Shown: positions 36,622 through 46,272, counted from the first letter of the stretch. The stretch is DNA of 64,000 bases from Paenibacillus sp. V4I3 (GCF_030817215.1 NZ_JAUSZA010000001.1:6856501-6920500), one strand, 5' to 3'. Notes: generated from the letters alone by a model not told the origin. Program-made: numbers and translations.

Positions 36622-38373
36622 CTAACCATTCGAAGCAGCGTTTGGTGAAAGCCGAATATTGAATGTATGATCGATCGGTGTAATCAGATTTACCAGAAGC
36701 ATCTGACAGCCCCTCGGATAAACCATATTGCGGATGGCTGTTGACGAATGCTCAGAAGCAGCACCATCTATTTCAATCCAATATCCATTATTCTCGTATC
36801 TGACACGTCCATTGCGCCATATGATTTTGTCTTCCCCGACAAGCTCACAGCCATCGGTATGCAGCGTCCCTTCCGCTCCGAAGAGAAAGACAACCTGTGT
36901 TAACACATCCGCCGGCTTGTCTGACCGAACACGCAGAGTCCACCCTTCCTTGGTCTCTGCCGCTTCAACGAAGGTCTCATGCGTCTGTTCATGGGTCATG
37001 GACCGTTTGTGATGCGGAAGCAGGTACCACGGGCTTAGAGATTCCGATGCAGCTTCCGGAAGCTCCGCCTTCGGGACTGGGCCATAATAGCCCTTTTTCC
37101 CTTGCGCATTCAAAAGGTATGCGCCATTCTGTTCCCGCAGCTCCTTGAACTTGATCGGGCCCGGCTCAAAGTTGGAGCCTAATTGAACGCCTAACAGCCT
37201 GGCATGGCCGTGCCTTAACGCAAAGAAAGAGGTTGCCTCCGTCATGACGGTCGCACTGGTTTTGCCACTCCGGTGTCTAGCCACCGGGGCGCCGAATTCC
37301 GGGTGAAAGCTGCTGTGCGAGATTTTACCGTTATGACCGGCTTGCTCCATTTTGGATAAGTACAGGGAGCGATTGAAATCGCCATTGATGATTTTACGGT
37401 ACTCGGTAGGAAGCTCCACCGGTTGCACTGAGCTCTCCCGCAAAGCCGGATGAAGCAAAAGGTTTAGCATGGCGTTGTTCGGAAGGGCGCCCGGATGGGT
37501 AATCGCTTCGCCCGCCAAGCTGGCCATGGCCGCAAACAAAGGATCCCGGTCATGGACCGCCATGAGCTGATAAATGGAATAATAGTCGGCAAGCGTGAAC
37601 TTTTGACCAAAATCTTGACGGCCCGAATAGTCCGTCACGATCTCGCCGTCAGGGTGAACCAAATACATCATCATCCTCAGATTAGCACGCACACTCTCGA
37701 GCAGCTCCGGCCGCTCCAGATACCGAGCGGCATAGTAAAGATTAATGTCGCTGACCGCGTTATAAATACCGTTGCTGCGCTCCGTCCATTCTCCGTCCGG
37801 AGTGATGTCCAACCCTTCGGACAACCATTCCGAGGCGCGTTCCTTGAGCGCTTCGATGCCATAGATATCGTATAAGGAACCGAGGGCTGAGCAGATCACC
37901 CAACGATGATTAGGCGTATGAATGCCGCCTGTCAGCAGGGCAGGAATCGTCCGCTCCAGAAAACGATGAACATCAGCTGCAACGGACTCGGCCGGCTGCC
38001 ATTCACTTGACGAGAGCAGCTTATAGATTTGGGATAGCCCTACCACGTTGAAGGCTGTATCAGGCGGCGAATGATAATTGGTCCAGCCCGGTGAGATGGT
38101 GCCGTCATCATGCTGGAAGTTCAACATAAAACGCGACAGTTTTTTCAGTCGTTCCAACAGGATGCTGTCGTGATAATAAGCGGAATCCGGATTGATTAGG
38201 GCAGCTGCCCATAAACCCATAATCATTAGAGAATTCGTATGACTGGGCCAAGGGATCCCTGTTGCCGGATCAACAACGCCTCCGAAATAGCGGCTTTCGT
38301 TATCCAGCACCTGACGATCGAACGCCTCTTGCACCCATTGATCGTTAATCTTCACTAGCTTATGATAGACCAT
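36622..38373 (-). CDS. Unassigned toroid plus beta-sandwich protein, possible polysaccharide lyase or hydrolase
   Basis: 583 residues, no signal peptide. I do not recognise a named family. The first 320 residues are mostly helical, with repeated aromatic motifs (GTISPGWTNYHSPPDTAFN, TPNHRWVICSALGSLYD, ERSNGIYNAVSDINLYYAAR). These look like an (alpha/alpha) toroid as in heparinase II/III or alginate-lyase-like enzymes. The remaining 260 residues are beta-rich, like the beta sandwich that follows such toroids. NHRW and the NGIYN...NLYYAAR block are candidate active-site elements. The ATG at 38373 (eight bases after AGAGGG) overlaps the isomerase-like gene by 14 bases, so the long N-terminal extension from 38454 is not real. 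It lies between a sugar isomerase-like gene and GH105, so it probably acts on imported uronate-containing oligosaccharides. Confidence 0.75.
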   Translation of the reverse strand: MVYHKLVKINDQWVQEAFDRQVLDNESRYFGGVVDPATGIPWPSHTNSLMIMGLWAAALINPDSAYYHDSILLERLKKLSRFMLNFQHDDGTISPGWTNYHSPPDTAFNVVGLSQIYKLLSSSEWQPAESVAADVHRFLERTIPALLTGGIHTPNHRWVICSALGSLYDIYGIEALKERASEWLSEGLDITPDGEWTERSNGIYNAVSDINLYYAARYLERPELLESVRANLRMMMYLVHPDGEIVTDYSGRQDFGQKFTLADYYSIYQLMAVHDRDPLFAAMASLAGEAITHPGALPNNAMLNLLLHPALRESSVQPVELPTEYRKIINGDFNRSLYLSKMEQAGHNGKISHSSFHPEFGAPVARHRSGKTSATVMTEATSFFALRHGHARLLGVQLGSNFEPGPIKFKELREQNGAYLLNAQGKKGYYGPVPKAELPEAASESLSPWYLLPHHKRSMTHEQTHETFVEAAETKEGWTLRVRSDKPADVLTQVVFLFGAEGTLHTDGCELVGEDKIIWRNGRVRYENNGYWIEIDGAASEHSSTAIRNMVYPRGCQMLLVNLITPIDHTFNIRLSPNAASNG

Positions 38374-39355
38374 ACGTTTTACCCTCTTTCTCCATGGACG
38401 CCAATCCAGTTTGCACTTCAAGTTTATCCAGCAATATCCGATGACTCTGTTCAATATCGTCTGGTGTGCAAGCGGCTTTCAGCTCATAAACTTTAATAGG
38501 AGCTGCAGCTATGATAGGAAGGAACCTATCAAAATACGTCATATCCCCGCTATGCAAGTACGGGCACCAGTGATCCGATAGTTCGATCGTCTCATGGATA
38601 TGGATGCCTACAATTTTACCAATCATCTCATTAGCTTCGCGTGCGTTATCGTAAAGTCCCATTCGTTCCATCATGATGCCATGCCCAATGTCGTACCAGA
38701 GTCCAAGCGGCGCTCCAGCCAGCGCATCTATGATAGTATTTGCCTCTTGAAGTGTCGGTATTTGATTGCAGCGTGATCTGGTTTCAATACCGAATTGAAC
38801 CTTATATCCACGTTTAACAGACTCGTCACATACTTCTTCCATACTTCTCTGAATGTTGCGTATATAAAATTCGCTCAGCGCTTCCCGCCGCTCGATCATT
38901 TTCTTCCACAACCCGCGATAAGCGGGAGAATCCGGACCTTCCGTCTTATAAATGGCCTTCAGCTCGTGATCAATATTATACTCAAAGGGAACTTCACCCG
39001 GATGAACGACAACGGCTTCTGCACCGTACCTATGGGCATATTCAGCGGAACGAAGGAGCAATTGAATAGCACGTTGGCGCCGTTCCTCGTCTTCGAAGCC
39101 GAGAAGGACCGAATCCGTTCCATAATCCGGATCGGCCACATGCGGAAACGTATTATGGACACTGGAAATGCCTATCTCACCGCGTTCGATCATGGGCTCG
39201 ATCGTCGTAAGCATGTCCTTCGTCACGTTATAATTCAGTTCTACCTTCGAAAAGCCAAGAGAACGAATCTCCTCGATCATTGAACGGCCGATTGCATGTT
39301 TCTTGATATTCCAACAGGTAGAGAATGAAAAAGGTGATTTATTTATCCGATTCAT
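38360..39355 (-). CDS. TIM-barrel sugar phosphate isomerase/epimerase-family protein
   Basis: 331 residues of the xylose isomerase-like/AP endonuclease 2 fold. Recognisable parts are the N-terminal FSTCWN, LGFSKVELNYN, ISSVHNTFPH, AVVVHPGEVPF, LWYDIGHGI and IVGIHIHETI. Glu, His and Asp residues in these positions usually bind a metal. GGGGGAG precedes the ATG. It is fourth of six genes in the importer operon and would convert a sugar released inside the cell, but the substrate cannot be read from the sequence. Confidence 0.85.
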   Translation of the reverse strand: MNRINKSPFSFSTCWNIKKHAIGRSMIEEIRSLGFSKVELNYNVTKDMLTTIEPMIERGEIGISSVHNTFPHVADPDYGTDSVLLGFEDEERRQRAIQLLLRSAEYAHRYGAEAVVVHPGEVPFEYNIDHELKAIYKTEGPDSPAYRGLWKKMIERREALSEFYIRNIQRSMEEVCDESVKRGYKVQFGIETRSRCNQIPTLQEANTIIDALAGAPLGLWYDIGHGIMMERMGLYDNAREANEMIGKIVGIHIHETIELSDHWCPYLHSGDMTYFDRFLPIIAAAPIKVYELKAACTPDDIEQSHRILLDKLEVQTGLASMEKEGKTYGLS

Positions 39356-39369
39356 GCTATTCTCCCCCT

Positions 39370-40242
39370 TTACTCTTTAACCGCGCCCAACATAACTCCG
39401 GAAACAAAATAGCGCTGCAGCCAAGGGTATACGATGAGAATCGGAACTGTAGAGAATATAACAGTAGCGGCTTTTAGACTCTCAGGCACAACAGCCTGTA
39501 CTTGACTTCCTTCCATTCTCATCATATCGTTGACCTGGCTGTTTTGAATCATTTGAAAGAGCTTCAATTGGAGCGGATAAAGCTCGGGTTTTGTAATATA
39601 CATTAACGCATCTTGAAATCCGTTCCATCTTCCCACCGCGTAAAAAAGACTCAGTGTGGCCAGCGCCGGCATGGACAAGCGCAAGGTAATCCGCCACAGC
39701 ATGCCGAAGTAGCTGCATCCGTCTATTTCCGCAGATTCTTCCAATGCCTTAGGGATGCTATTAAAGAAAGAAATGAGAATGATTAGATTAAATGCACTGA
39801 CTAAACCGGGCAGCACCATAGACCATACGGTGTTCAGCAGATTCAAGCTGCGCATTAAAATATATTCCGGTATCATGCCTCCGCTAAAAAACATGGTAAA
39901 AATGATGATCACCATAAGGATTTGACGACCCTTAAGCTCTTTCTTCGATAATGGGTACGCGGCGGCGATGGTCATGATCATACACAATACCGTACTTAGC
40001 GCCGTCAAGAAGATCGTAAAGCCCAAGGAACGAATCATCGCCATATTCGTAAACACTTTCTTGTACGCTTCCAAGTTCGCTTCAAGCGGCCATAAGGAAA
40101 CTTTACCGGATGTAATAGGTGTTGTTCCGCTCAAAGATACCGCAATAATATGGATAAAAGGAATAAGACAGAGCACTACGCTCACTGCTATACATGCAAT
40201 AAAAACTGTATCATAAACCCGGTTTACTGCCCGTTCATTCAT
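39370..40242 (-). CDS. CUT1 sugar ABC permease, YtcP/MalG type (pectin-type importer)
   Basis: 290 residues, six predicted helices, EAA loop at KALEESAEIDGCSYFGMLW and C-terminus VSGVMLGAVKE. GAAGGGAG precedes the ATG. It lies 26 bases after the LplB-type partner and 14 bases before the isomerase-like gene. Confidence 0.92.
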   Translation of the reverse strand: MNERAVNRVYDTVFIACIAVSVVLCLIPFIHIIAVSLSGTTPITSGKVSLWPLEANLEAYKKVFTNMAMIRSLGFTIFLTALSTVLCMIMTIAAAYPLSKKELKGRQILMVIIIFTMFFSGGMIPEYILMRSLNLLNTVWSMVLPGLVSAFNLIILISFFNSIPKALEESAEIDGCSYFGMLWRITLRLSMPALATLSLFYAVGRWNGFQDALMYITKPELYPLQLKLFQMIQNSQVNDMMRMEGSQVQAVVPESLKAATVIFSTVPILIVYPWLQRYFVSGVMLGAVKE

Positions 40243-40268
40243 CGTACTGACTCCCTTCTACAGCTCAC

Positions 40269-41165
40269 TTAAATAATGCCGTCACCAGTCAACTTTTTGG
40301 AAGCGAAGTTAGCTCCAATCAAGAAAATCAACCCTACGATGGCCTGGAATAATCCGACCACGGTCGCCAGTGTATACTGTCCGGATTCAAGTCCGACTCG
40401 ATACACGAACGTACTTAAAACTTCCGAATAATCACGGACGATCAGATTTCCGATAATATACGGTCGGTCAAAGCCGATGGATACCATATGGCCTAGATTA
40501 AGAATCAGCAGCGTTGCCACGGTTGTTTTGATTCCCGGCAGCGTGATATGCCAGATGCGCTTCATCCTTCCCGCTCCGTCAACCTCGGCTGCTTCAAATA
40601 ATTCCTTGTTGATTCCCGTTAGGGCTGCCAGATACAGGATCGTTCCCCACCCCGCGCTTTGCCATACCCCCGTTAATAAATAGGTGAGCAGCCAGTAATT
40701 TTTATCCGATAGAAACGGGATGGATGGATAGCCCATACCGGTGAGTATGTTGTTAATCATGCCGGAGTCATTGCCGAAAACTTGGTAAACGATGCCGCCG
40801 ATAATGACCCAGGATATAAAATGGGGAATATATAAAATCGTTTGGGAAAGCTTCTTAAACCATACGACCTTTATTTCGAACAGGATAATAGCCAAAATAA
40901 TCGGTGCCGGAAAAGATACCAGAAGATCAAGAAAATTCAGCATAAACGTATTTCGCAGCGCCTTAACAAAATCAGGATTTTTGAATACTTCCCGAAATGC
41001 CTCAAAACCTATCCAATCACTTCCGTTAATCCCTTTGAAAAAATTGAAATCCTTAAATGCAATTTGCACGCCATACATCGGTCCATATTTAAAGATGAAA
41101 AAGTAAACAATCGGCAATGCGACTAAGGCATACAGCTGCCAGTATCGTCGAAGGTATACGTTCAT
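40269..41165 (-). CDS. CUT1 sugar ABC permease, LplB type (pectin-type importer)
   Basis: 298 residues, six helices, LplB-like KYGPMYGVQIAFKDFN and EAA loop ELFEAAEVDGAGRMKRIW. I chose the ATG at 41165 with GGGGAGG upstream; the longer frame from 41207 starts inside an intercistronic hairpin. Partner of the permease at 39370-40242. Confidence 0.92.
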   Translation of the reverse strand: MNVYLRRYWQLYALVALPIVYFFIFKYGPMYGVQIAFKDFNFFKGINGSDWIGFEAFREVFKNPDFVKALRNTFMLNFLDLLVSFPAPIILAIILFEIKVVWFKKLSQTILYIPHFISWVIIGGIVYQVFGNDSGMINNILTGMGYPSIPFLSDKNYWLLTYLLTGVWQSAGWGTILYLAALTGINKELFEAAEVDGAGRMKRIWHITLPGIKTTVATLLILNLGHMVSIGFDRPYIIGNLIVRDYSEVLSTFVYRVGLESGQYTLATVVGLFQAIVGLIFLIGANFASKKLTGDGII

Positions 41166-41200
41166 ATTAGCTGCTTCCTCCCCTAACACCCAATCTATTA

Positions 41201-41237
41201 AAATCAAAGGAGCGCCTACTTCACGCTCCTTTGATTT
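41201..41237. other. Intercistronic hairpin between binding protein and permease genes
   Basis: Perfect 13-base arms AAATCAAAGGAGC (41201-41213) and GCTCCTTTGATTT (41225-41237) around an 11-base loop, 27 bases after the binding-protein stop. On the minus strand it is followed by TTTTAATAG, so it can act as a leaky terminator or 3' stabiliser. Such hairpins commonly raise binding-protein mRNA above permease mRNA. Confidence 0.8.
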
Positions 41238-41263
41238 GGTGCAACCGCGGGCTTAACCTCCGG

Positions 41264-42886
41264 TTACTTTGTTTGAATTTCCTTCCATGCAGCTTTACGT
41301 TCGTCAAGAACCGCTTGGCCCCCGCTGGACATATAGCCCTTCATCATCGAGTCGAATACGGCTTCGAATTCATTTGGCTTCGCCATCGTTGCTTTTACGA
41401 TCAGTTCTTCCGCCTTCGTTAGCAAGGTTGTTCCGTATTTGCTTTCCGCATCAATCGGGCGAGGCGTGTTGACTTGTGCAACCCCATCCGTATTGGAGAT
41501 TTCAAGCGCTTTTCTAGTGTCCGCTTGGTATCTTTCCGGGAAGTTCTTCACAAAAGCTTCATCGCTTTTCTTTTGAGTATCCAGAACCAATCCGTTTGCA
41601 AGGATACCAAGGTCGCCACCGCTAAACGTGTTATTTTTTGCTGCTGGAGCTGGGTTATCGATAATTACAGGAATTCCATTGCTGTCAAGATTATAGTTTT
41701 GGCCTTTAACACCTTTCAGAATCGTCAACAGGTTGTCGCCGGTTGACATCCAGTCCAAGTATTTAACGGCTTCGACAGCATTTTTGCTGGACTGTGGAAT
41801 CATGATATACATCCCGTTTGGAGCAGAGATCGGCTTCGTATGTTTTCCATCTTTATTGGTGTAGGAATCAACAGGAGTCAGTACTGCTGTCGGAACGTTC
41901 TTTTTCAGGGAATCATAGGTTCCATCGTTATAGAAGATGTTAATGTTATCCTCGCTGAAAAAGCCTACTTTACCGTTCGCGATATCTTTAACCAACGTTT
42001 CCTTCTTTTTATCCAATGCGAAATCCTGGCTCATCAATCCTTCATTGTACAACTTGTTCATAAACTTGACAGCTTCCTTAAAGCCCGGCAGAAGAATTGG
42101 ATAATCACGGGATGCCAGGGTTTGCGTTTGTTCGAAACGGGTTTGATCGCTGACATTATCGATAAAGGACCAGATGAGCGGCTCATACTGGGCTGGAGCA
42201 ATGCTCATGCCAAGAGGAACCACTTTGCCGCCTGTTGCTCCAGGGTCCTTTTCTTTAAATGCCTTTAACACGTTATACAGCTCATCCGTCGTATTTGGAG
42301 CCTTCAGATTCAGTTTATCCAACCAGTCTTGGCGGATGAACGAAGCATACTTGCCTGTTGTCGCACGTTTGGCCGGAATCGCATATTGCTTCCCTTTGAA
42401 CTGGCCGATCTTCATAATATCATCGCCAAGGAACTTGGAGAGATTCGGGCCGTATTGCTTCACCAAGTCCGTGACCTCTGTCAAACCGCCTTGGGAGGCA
42501 TACTTGTTGAAAGTAGCTTTATCATAAGTAATCACGATATCGGGTACATCCGTGTTGCTGGCCATCAAGATGTTCAGCTTTGGTACTTCTTCACTTCGCG
42601 GAACCGGAACGAAATCCACGTTAATGTTGTTCGGCTTACCGAAATTATCCTTAATATAATTGGTAAGAAATGAATTCGTGATCGTTACACCTTCCGGTGG
42701 ATTGCCACGATCCCAAAGCTCTACTTTCAGGTTGCCGGCTTTGGCTGGCGCACTGCTGCTTGCCGGAGCTGCGCTCTGGCCTGCCTGCTCTTTCTTATCA
42801 GAAGAACAAGCGGTCAATACGGTCATGCCTGCAAATAACATGGAAAGACTTAGTACGGCGAACTTCTTCGTTTTTCTTTTTTGCAT
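41264..42886 (-). CDS. Lipoprotein sugar-binding protein (pectin-type importer)
   Basis: 540 residues. Signal peptide with lipobox VLTAC, Cys27 lipidated, then an Ala/Ser/Pro linker and a solute-binding fold. First gene of a six-gene operon that continues with two permeases, an isomerase-like protein, the unassigned toroid protein and GH105. The Bacillus subtilis counterpart set (ytcQ, yteP, ytcP, yteR, with regulator ytdP) handles rhamnogalacturonan products, which suggests the ligand. AAGGTGAGG precedes the ATG. Confidence 0.92.
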   Translation of the reverse strand: MQKRKTKKFAVLSLSMLFAGMTVLTACSSDKKEQAGQSAAPASSSAPAKAGNLKVELWDRGNPPEGVTITNSFLTNYIKDNFGKPNNINVDFVPVPRSEEVPKLNILMASNTDVPDIVITYDKATFNKYASQGGLTEVTDLVKQYGPNLSKFLGDDIMKIGQFKGKQYAIPAKRATTGKYASFIRQDWLDKLNLKAPNTTDELYNVLKAFKEKDPGATGGKVVPLGMSIAPAQYEPLIWSFIDNVSDQTRFEQTQTLASRDYPILLPGFKEAVKFMNKLYNEGLMSQDFALDKKKETLVKDIANGKVGFFSEDNINIFYNDGTYDSLKKNVPTAVLTPVDSYTNKDGKHTKPISAPNGMYIMIPQSSKNAVEAVKYLDWMSTGDNLLTILKGVKGQNYNLDSNGIPVIIDNPAPAAKNNTFSGGDLGILANGLVLDTQKKSDEAFVKNFPERYQADTRKALEISNTDGVAQVNTPRPIDAESKYGTTLLTKAEELIVKATMAKPNEFEAVFDSMMKGYMSSGGQAVLDERKAAWKEIQTK

Positions 42887-43092
42887 GAATGCCTCACCTT
42901 ACCCACTTTTTAAATTTGTTTTAGAGCTCCGAAGCCGATCCCGTTTGTGGAACTGCCTCTGGAACACATTATTGCGCTTTTATGCTGACTTCGACAATAA
43001 ACTAGTTTCACATGATAAACTTCAACCGTTGGAAACTCAAAGAAGGCGTGAATAAACTTTTTTCCCGATAAACCAAAAAGCCATTCGCGGTC

Positions 43093-43141
43093 AAAAAAAA
43101 ACTTATTCCGCTCAGAATGAACCATCACTCTGGGGAATAAG
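43093..43141 (-). terminator. Terminator after the membrane-bound AraC regulator
   Basis: On the minus strand CTTATTCC (43134-43141) pairs with GGAATAAG (43102-43109) and a run of nine T follows. The stem lies ten bases after the regulator stop. Confidence 0.85.
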
Positions 43142-43150
43142 CACCTTTTT

Positions 43151-45382
43151 TTACTTTTTCTCTGTATTTTTCAGTTTACGGAAATCCCCAGGCGTTACAC
43201 CAACAACCTTCTTGAAAACTCTGCCGAAAGTAATAGCGTTGGCATATCCCACGTTCATGGCGATATCCTGGATCGTGTCGTTGGTGTTTTCAAGTAACGA
43301 CTCTGCCCTATTCATCCGGAGATGTACAAGAAAATCAACGAATTTCGTATTGAATTCTTCTTTGAATAAGTAGCTGGCATACTTTCCGGAAATTTGGAAC
43401 TGGTCGCTCAGATGCTTCAATGACAGATCTGGGTTGGCATAATTATTCTCAATGTACTTTTTGATTTCCTCAATCAAGGCCCTGTAGCTCTTGGATTCGT
43501 TCACCGATACATAAGTCTGAAATAACTCCGTCAACCAATCCGATACAATCTTCTGAACTTCATGAAGACTGGAGGCCTGCACGACGGATGTCCACATCTC
43601 ATCCCACTGCTGCCCCTTAAACCTGTTTGCTAAGGTGTCAGATAACTCTCCGACCTCCCGCTCCAGTATCTTCATCAAGGTTTCAAGCTGCAGGTGAATT
43701 TCTTCATTTCTTAAATTATCATTAACAAAAGACTGAAAAATGGCATCCAGTCTTAACCGCCAGCCATCTCCCGCCAATCGGAACTCCCGAACGAACTGAG
43801 ACATGGACTGAAAATATTGATAGCTATGAAAGTGTGATTGTTCAGGCAGCTCCTCGCTCATGACTACGGCTTCTTGCCCAAGAGACAGCTTATGACGGAG
43901 GGCGGAGTCGGCAGCCTGATACGATAAGTAAATCTCTGCCGGTTCCGTCACGACAGATCCGATCCCCATCGTTAATGAAATGCGCAAATGTTCATTTATC
44001 CAACTATGACACTTTTCACCAACGGCTCTGAGTACAGTTTTGTCGGGAATATCCTCTTTCATACTAACTATCGTTCCCAGCTTATCACTGCTTATCCACT
44101 CGAACCAGCCGCTCATATGATAGTCATTGATGATTTCATTCAATACGTTCATCACTGCGTATTTCAGAATATTTTGATCAGAGAGGGAGAAATTCTGTTG
44201 AAATTGACCATAGCGGTTCAATTCGACGATAAACACCGTGAATCCTTTAGGCTTTGCATCGCCGGCGAAGGGCCTCATTCTCTCGATACGTTCGCTTAGG
44301 TCCTCCATACGTTCGCCTTCAATTAAACCGCGGAATAGCTGTCTGCGAAGGACATGTTCATTATTCCGGCGCTCCTTCTCATAATCAGTGGTCTGCTCAA
44401 TCAGATTATCCAATGCATAACTGATCACTGTAAGGTCGTCCTTTAAAGTGAGCTTCGCGTCTGTAATTGGTAGTTGGAGAAATTGCAACCGGTTCATCAT
44501 CTTCGTAATAGGCCGATAATTTCGCCTTGTCATATAAAAGATAAACACCATAGCACCAATAATGGTAATGATTCCAATTACAATCCATATATAAGAGATC
44601 AAGGATACCCAAGAAAATAATTGCCCAGCCTGAATACCGCTTTGAAATGTCCAGTTCAGGTGTTTCGAATGAATGGTAGTTAGCACTTTGTCCTTTTTCA
44701 GATAACCGCTACCCAAGAATTCAAACACCTGATTACCGCTTTCATCATATACGTCGAGATAAGAAACGTTCCCGCTTAGGAGGCCGTTGATCATTCTTTC
44801 TAGTCTGTACTTGCTAATATTAATAACCATCATCCCGTCCTGGCCAAATGGAATTGGCAAGGATCTGCTGAGGGAAAAAACGGGCACTTGACTTTGCGTA
44901 TTCGCTTCCGGATACTTGCGGACCTTACTCCAGCCACGGCTTTCGGGCTCCTTCAGCCTTTGGCGAAGGAAGTTCGCGTCAGCGAAAGCGTTAAGCTCGA
45001 CAAGTCCGCTCTGTGTAAGCACACTGTCTCCTTGCTTACGATAAATATAAATGGAATCAATTAAGCTGTAATTGTTTATTAAGGTATTCATGTTGTTTAC
45101 TACATCATAATAACGTTCGTTCGACCTTGCATCAGTGGACGGATAAAGAAAATCGTTATAGGAGTTCTCCAGTTCCAGCTCTTGCAAAACCTTCATCTCC
45201 ATTTCACTCATCGTGCGATCAACGGTGTCCACAATATAGCTTGTCGATATACGATTGGCTTTGGAAGTTTCACTTCTAGAGATATCATTAACAATAAGAA
45301 ATGACATGAAAATGAGCACCGTTACCGTCAGAAGGAAGATCGGCATGTATATTAACAAAAATTTTCTCGAAAACGTATTCAT
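43151..45382 (-). CDS. Membrane-bound AraC-family regulator, YesS/YtdP type
   Basis: 743 residues. A membrane helix near 8-30, an extracellular sensor region of about 240 residues, a second helix near 272-300, a cytoplasmic region with a weakly nucleotide-cyclase-like fold, and a C-terminal AraC double helix-turn-helix (about 640-743) with IAMNVGYANAITFGRVFKKVVG. It joins sensing and DNA binding in one chain with no kinase. B. subtilis YesS and YtdP, which control rhamnogalacturonan genes, have the same layout. It lies next to and upstream of the importer-GH105 operon, its likely target. AGGAGG precedes the ATG. Confidence 0.92.
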   Translation of the reverse strand: MNTFSRKFLLIYMPIFLLTVTVLIFMSFLIVNDISRSETSKANRISTSYIVDTVDRTMSEMEMKVLQELELENSYNDFLYPSTDARSNERYYDVVNNMNTLINNYSLIDSIYIYRKQGDSVLTQSGLVELNAFADANFLRQRLKEPESRGWSKVRKYPEANTQSQVPVFSLSRSLPIPFGQDGMMVINISKYRLERMINGLLSGNVSYLDVYDESGNQVFEFLGSGYLKKDKVLTTIHSKHLNWTFQSGIQAGQLFSWVSLISYIWIVIGIITIIGAMVFIFYMTRRNYRPITKMMNRLQFLQLPITDAKLTLKDDLTVISYALDNLIEQTTDYEKERRNNEHVLRRQLFRGLIEGERMEDLSERIERMRPFAGDAKPKGFTVFIVELNRYGQFQQNFSLSDQNILKYAVMNVLNEIINDYHMSGWFEWISSDKLGTIVSMKEDIPDKTVLRAVGEKCHSWINEHLRISLTMGIGSVVTEPAEIYLSYQAADSALRHKLSLGQEAVVMSEELPEQSHFHSYQYFQSMSQFVREFRLAGDGWRLRLDAIFQSFVNDNLRNEEIHLQLETLMKILEREVGELSDTLANRFKGQQWDEMWTSVVQASSLHEVQKIVSDWLTELFQTYVSVNESKSYRALIEEIKKYIENNYANPDLSLKHLSDQFQISGKYASYLFKEEFNTKFVDFLVHLRMNRAESLLENTNDTIQDIAMNVGYANAITFGRVFKKVVGVTPGDFRKLKNTEKK

Positions 45383-45846
45383 TTAAGTCGTCCTCCTTCT
45401 GACTCCGTAATAGGTAATAACTAAAGTGATCGGATTATTGACAGATTAACGGTAGAACAACAAGTATGGAACGATGTCACGGTTTGTTAACATTCAACAA
45501 TTAAACCTAACAACATCGTTTCCTCCGGTACGCTCTGAGAGAGCTCTCGAATTTATTTATAATACTATAAACTTAACGAGATTGAAATGTCACGTTTTGG
45601 CAAGTTCGTTTGTTTGATTGGGCATAATATTTACAAAATCCAGAGAGTGCGAATGCAAGAAGCAACTTATGGAGATCACCCCTAATACCCTGCTGGAGTT
45701 TGGGAAGGACATTTCGCAATTATTATGATGCTTTTACAGAAAAAATTGAAGCGAGGGTATTATTCCTCGTCACAAATGTTTTATACAATGCGAACACGAA
45801 CACGTTCTGGGAACCGAACATCATGGCTTTAGCCATCTCGACCGGT

Positions 45847-46041
45847 TCACTCGGCACCGGAGAGCTGATCAAATACGCATGGCAGCAGCATGAGCCCAGT
45901 AGCGAACGCGGATAGTTTCAAACCGTTCTGCAGATACATCGGCAAAATAATCATACTTGATAAGATGATCATCATACACGAAAGCACAAGAAGCAGCCCC
46001 ACGATAAACATAGGGTACTTCAAGACGCGCAAGTTCATCAT
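45847..46041 (-). pseudogene. Fragment of a DHA2-family drug transporter
   Basis: The minus-strand frame from 46041 reads MMNLRVLKYPMF, then two membrane-helix-like stretches with SSMIILPMYLQNGL and AFATGLMLLPC. This is a highly conserved segment of 14-helix EmrB/LmrB-type exporters. Only about 60 residues remain; the frame then ends. No start signal is near. The longer frame to 46164 runs through a terminator, so its first 40 residues are not part of the gene. Confidence 0.65.
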
Positions 46042-46077
46042 CGACAACCCTGATTTTATACTTTCTGATATATTAAG

Positions 46078-46166
46078 AAAAAAAACCGTCAGGGCATCCT
46101 GACGGTCCTTTTGCGTGAAAACCCATACTTTTGTGCATGGGGAGAGATGGATGTGGGGTTCCAACC
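46078..46166 (-). terminator. Conserved 3' module ending in a terminator (copy B)
   Basis: On the minus strand the module CGGTTGGAACCCCA, ATCCATCTCTCCCCATG and CACAAAAGTAT is followed by AAAGGACC and the perfect hairpin ACCGTCAGG/CCTGACGGT (46084-46105) with eight T. It follows the GH127 remnant. It matches copy A at 34275-34370. Confidence 0.75.
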
Positions 46167-46272
46167 GCTGTTGAAGTCGTGTTCTTTGAATTTATTATGC
46201 GGTATAAACACGACTTCAAAGGCGGTCCACCGCAAAGCGCCTTTCCACCCTCACACCCATCCCTCTTCTGTT

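Noticed and set aside
45700..45915. Plus-strand frame of 71 codons in the decayed region
   Set aside because: It lies opposite the exporter fragment, which matches a known family, and has no ribosome binding site.
46171..46217. Twelve-base perfect inverted repeat as a possible transposon end or attachment site
   Set aside because: No transposase or target duplication accompanies it; a simple hairpin next to the terminator module explains it as well.
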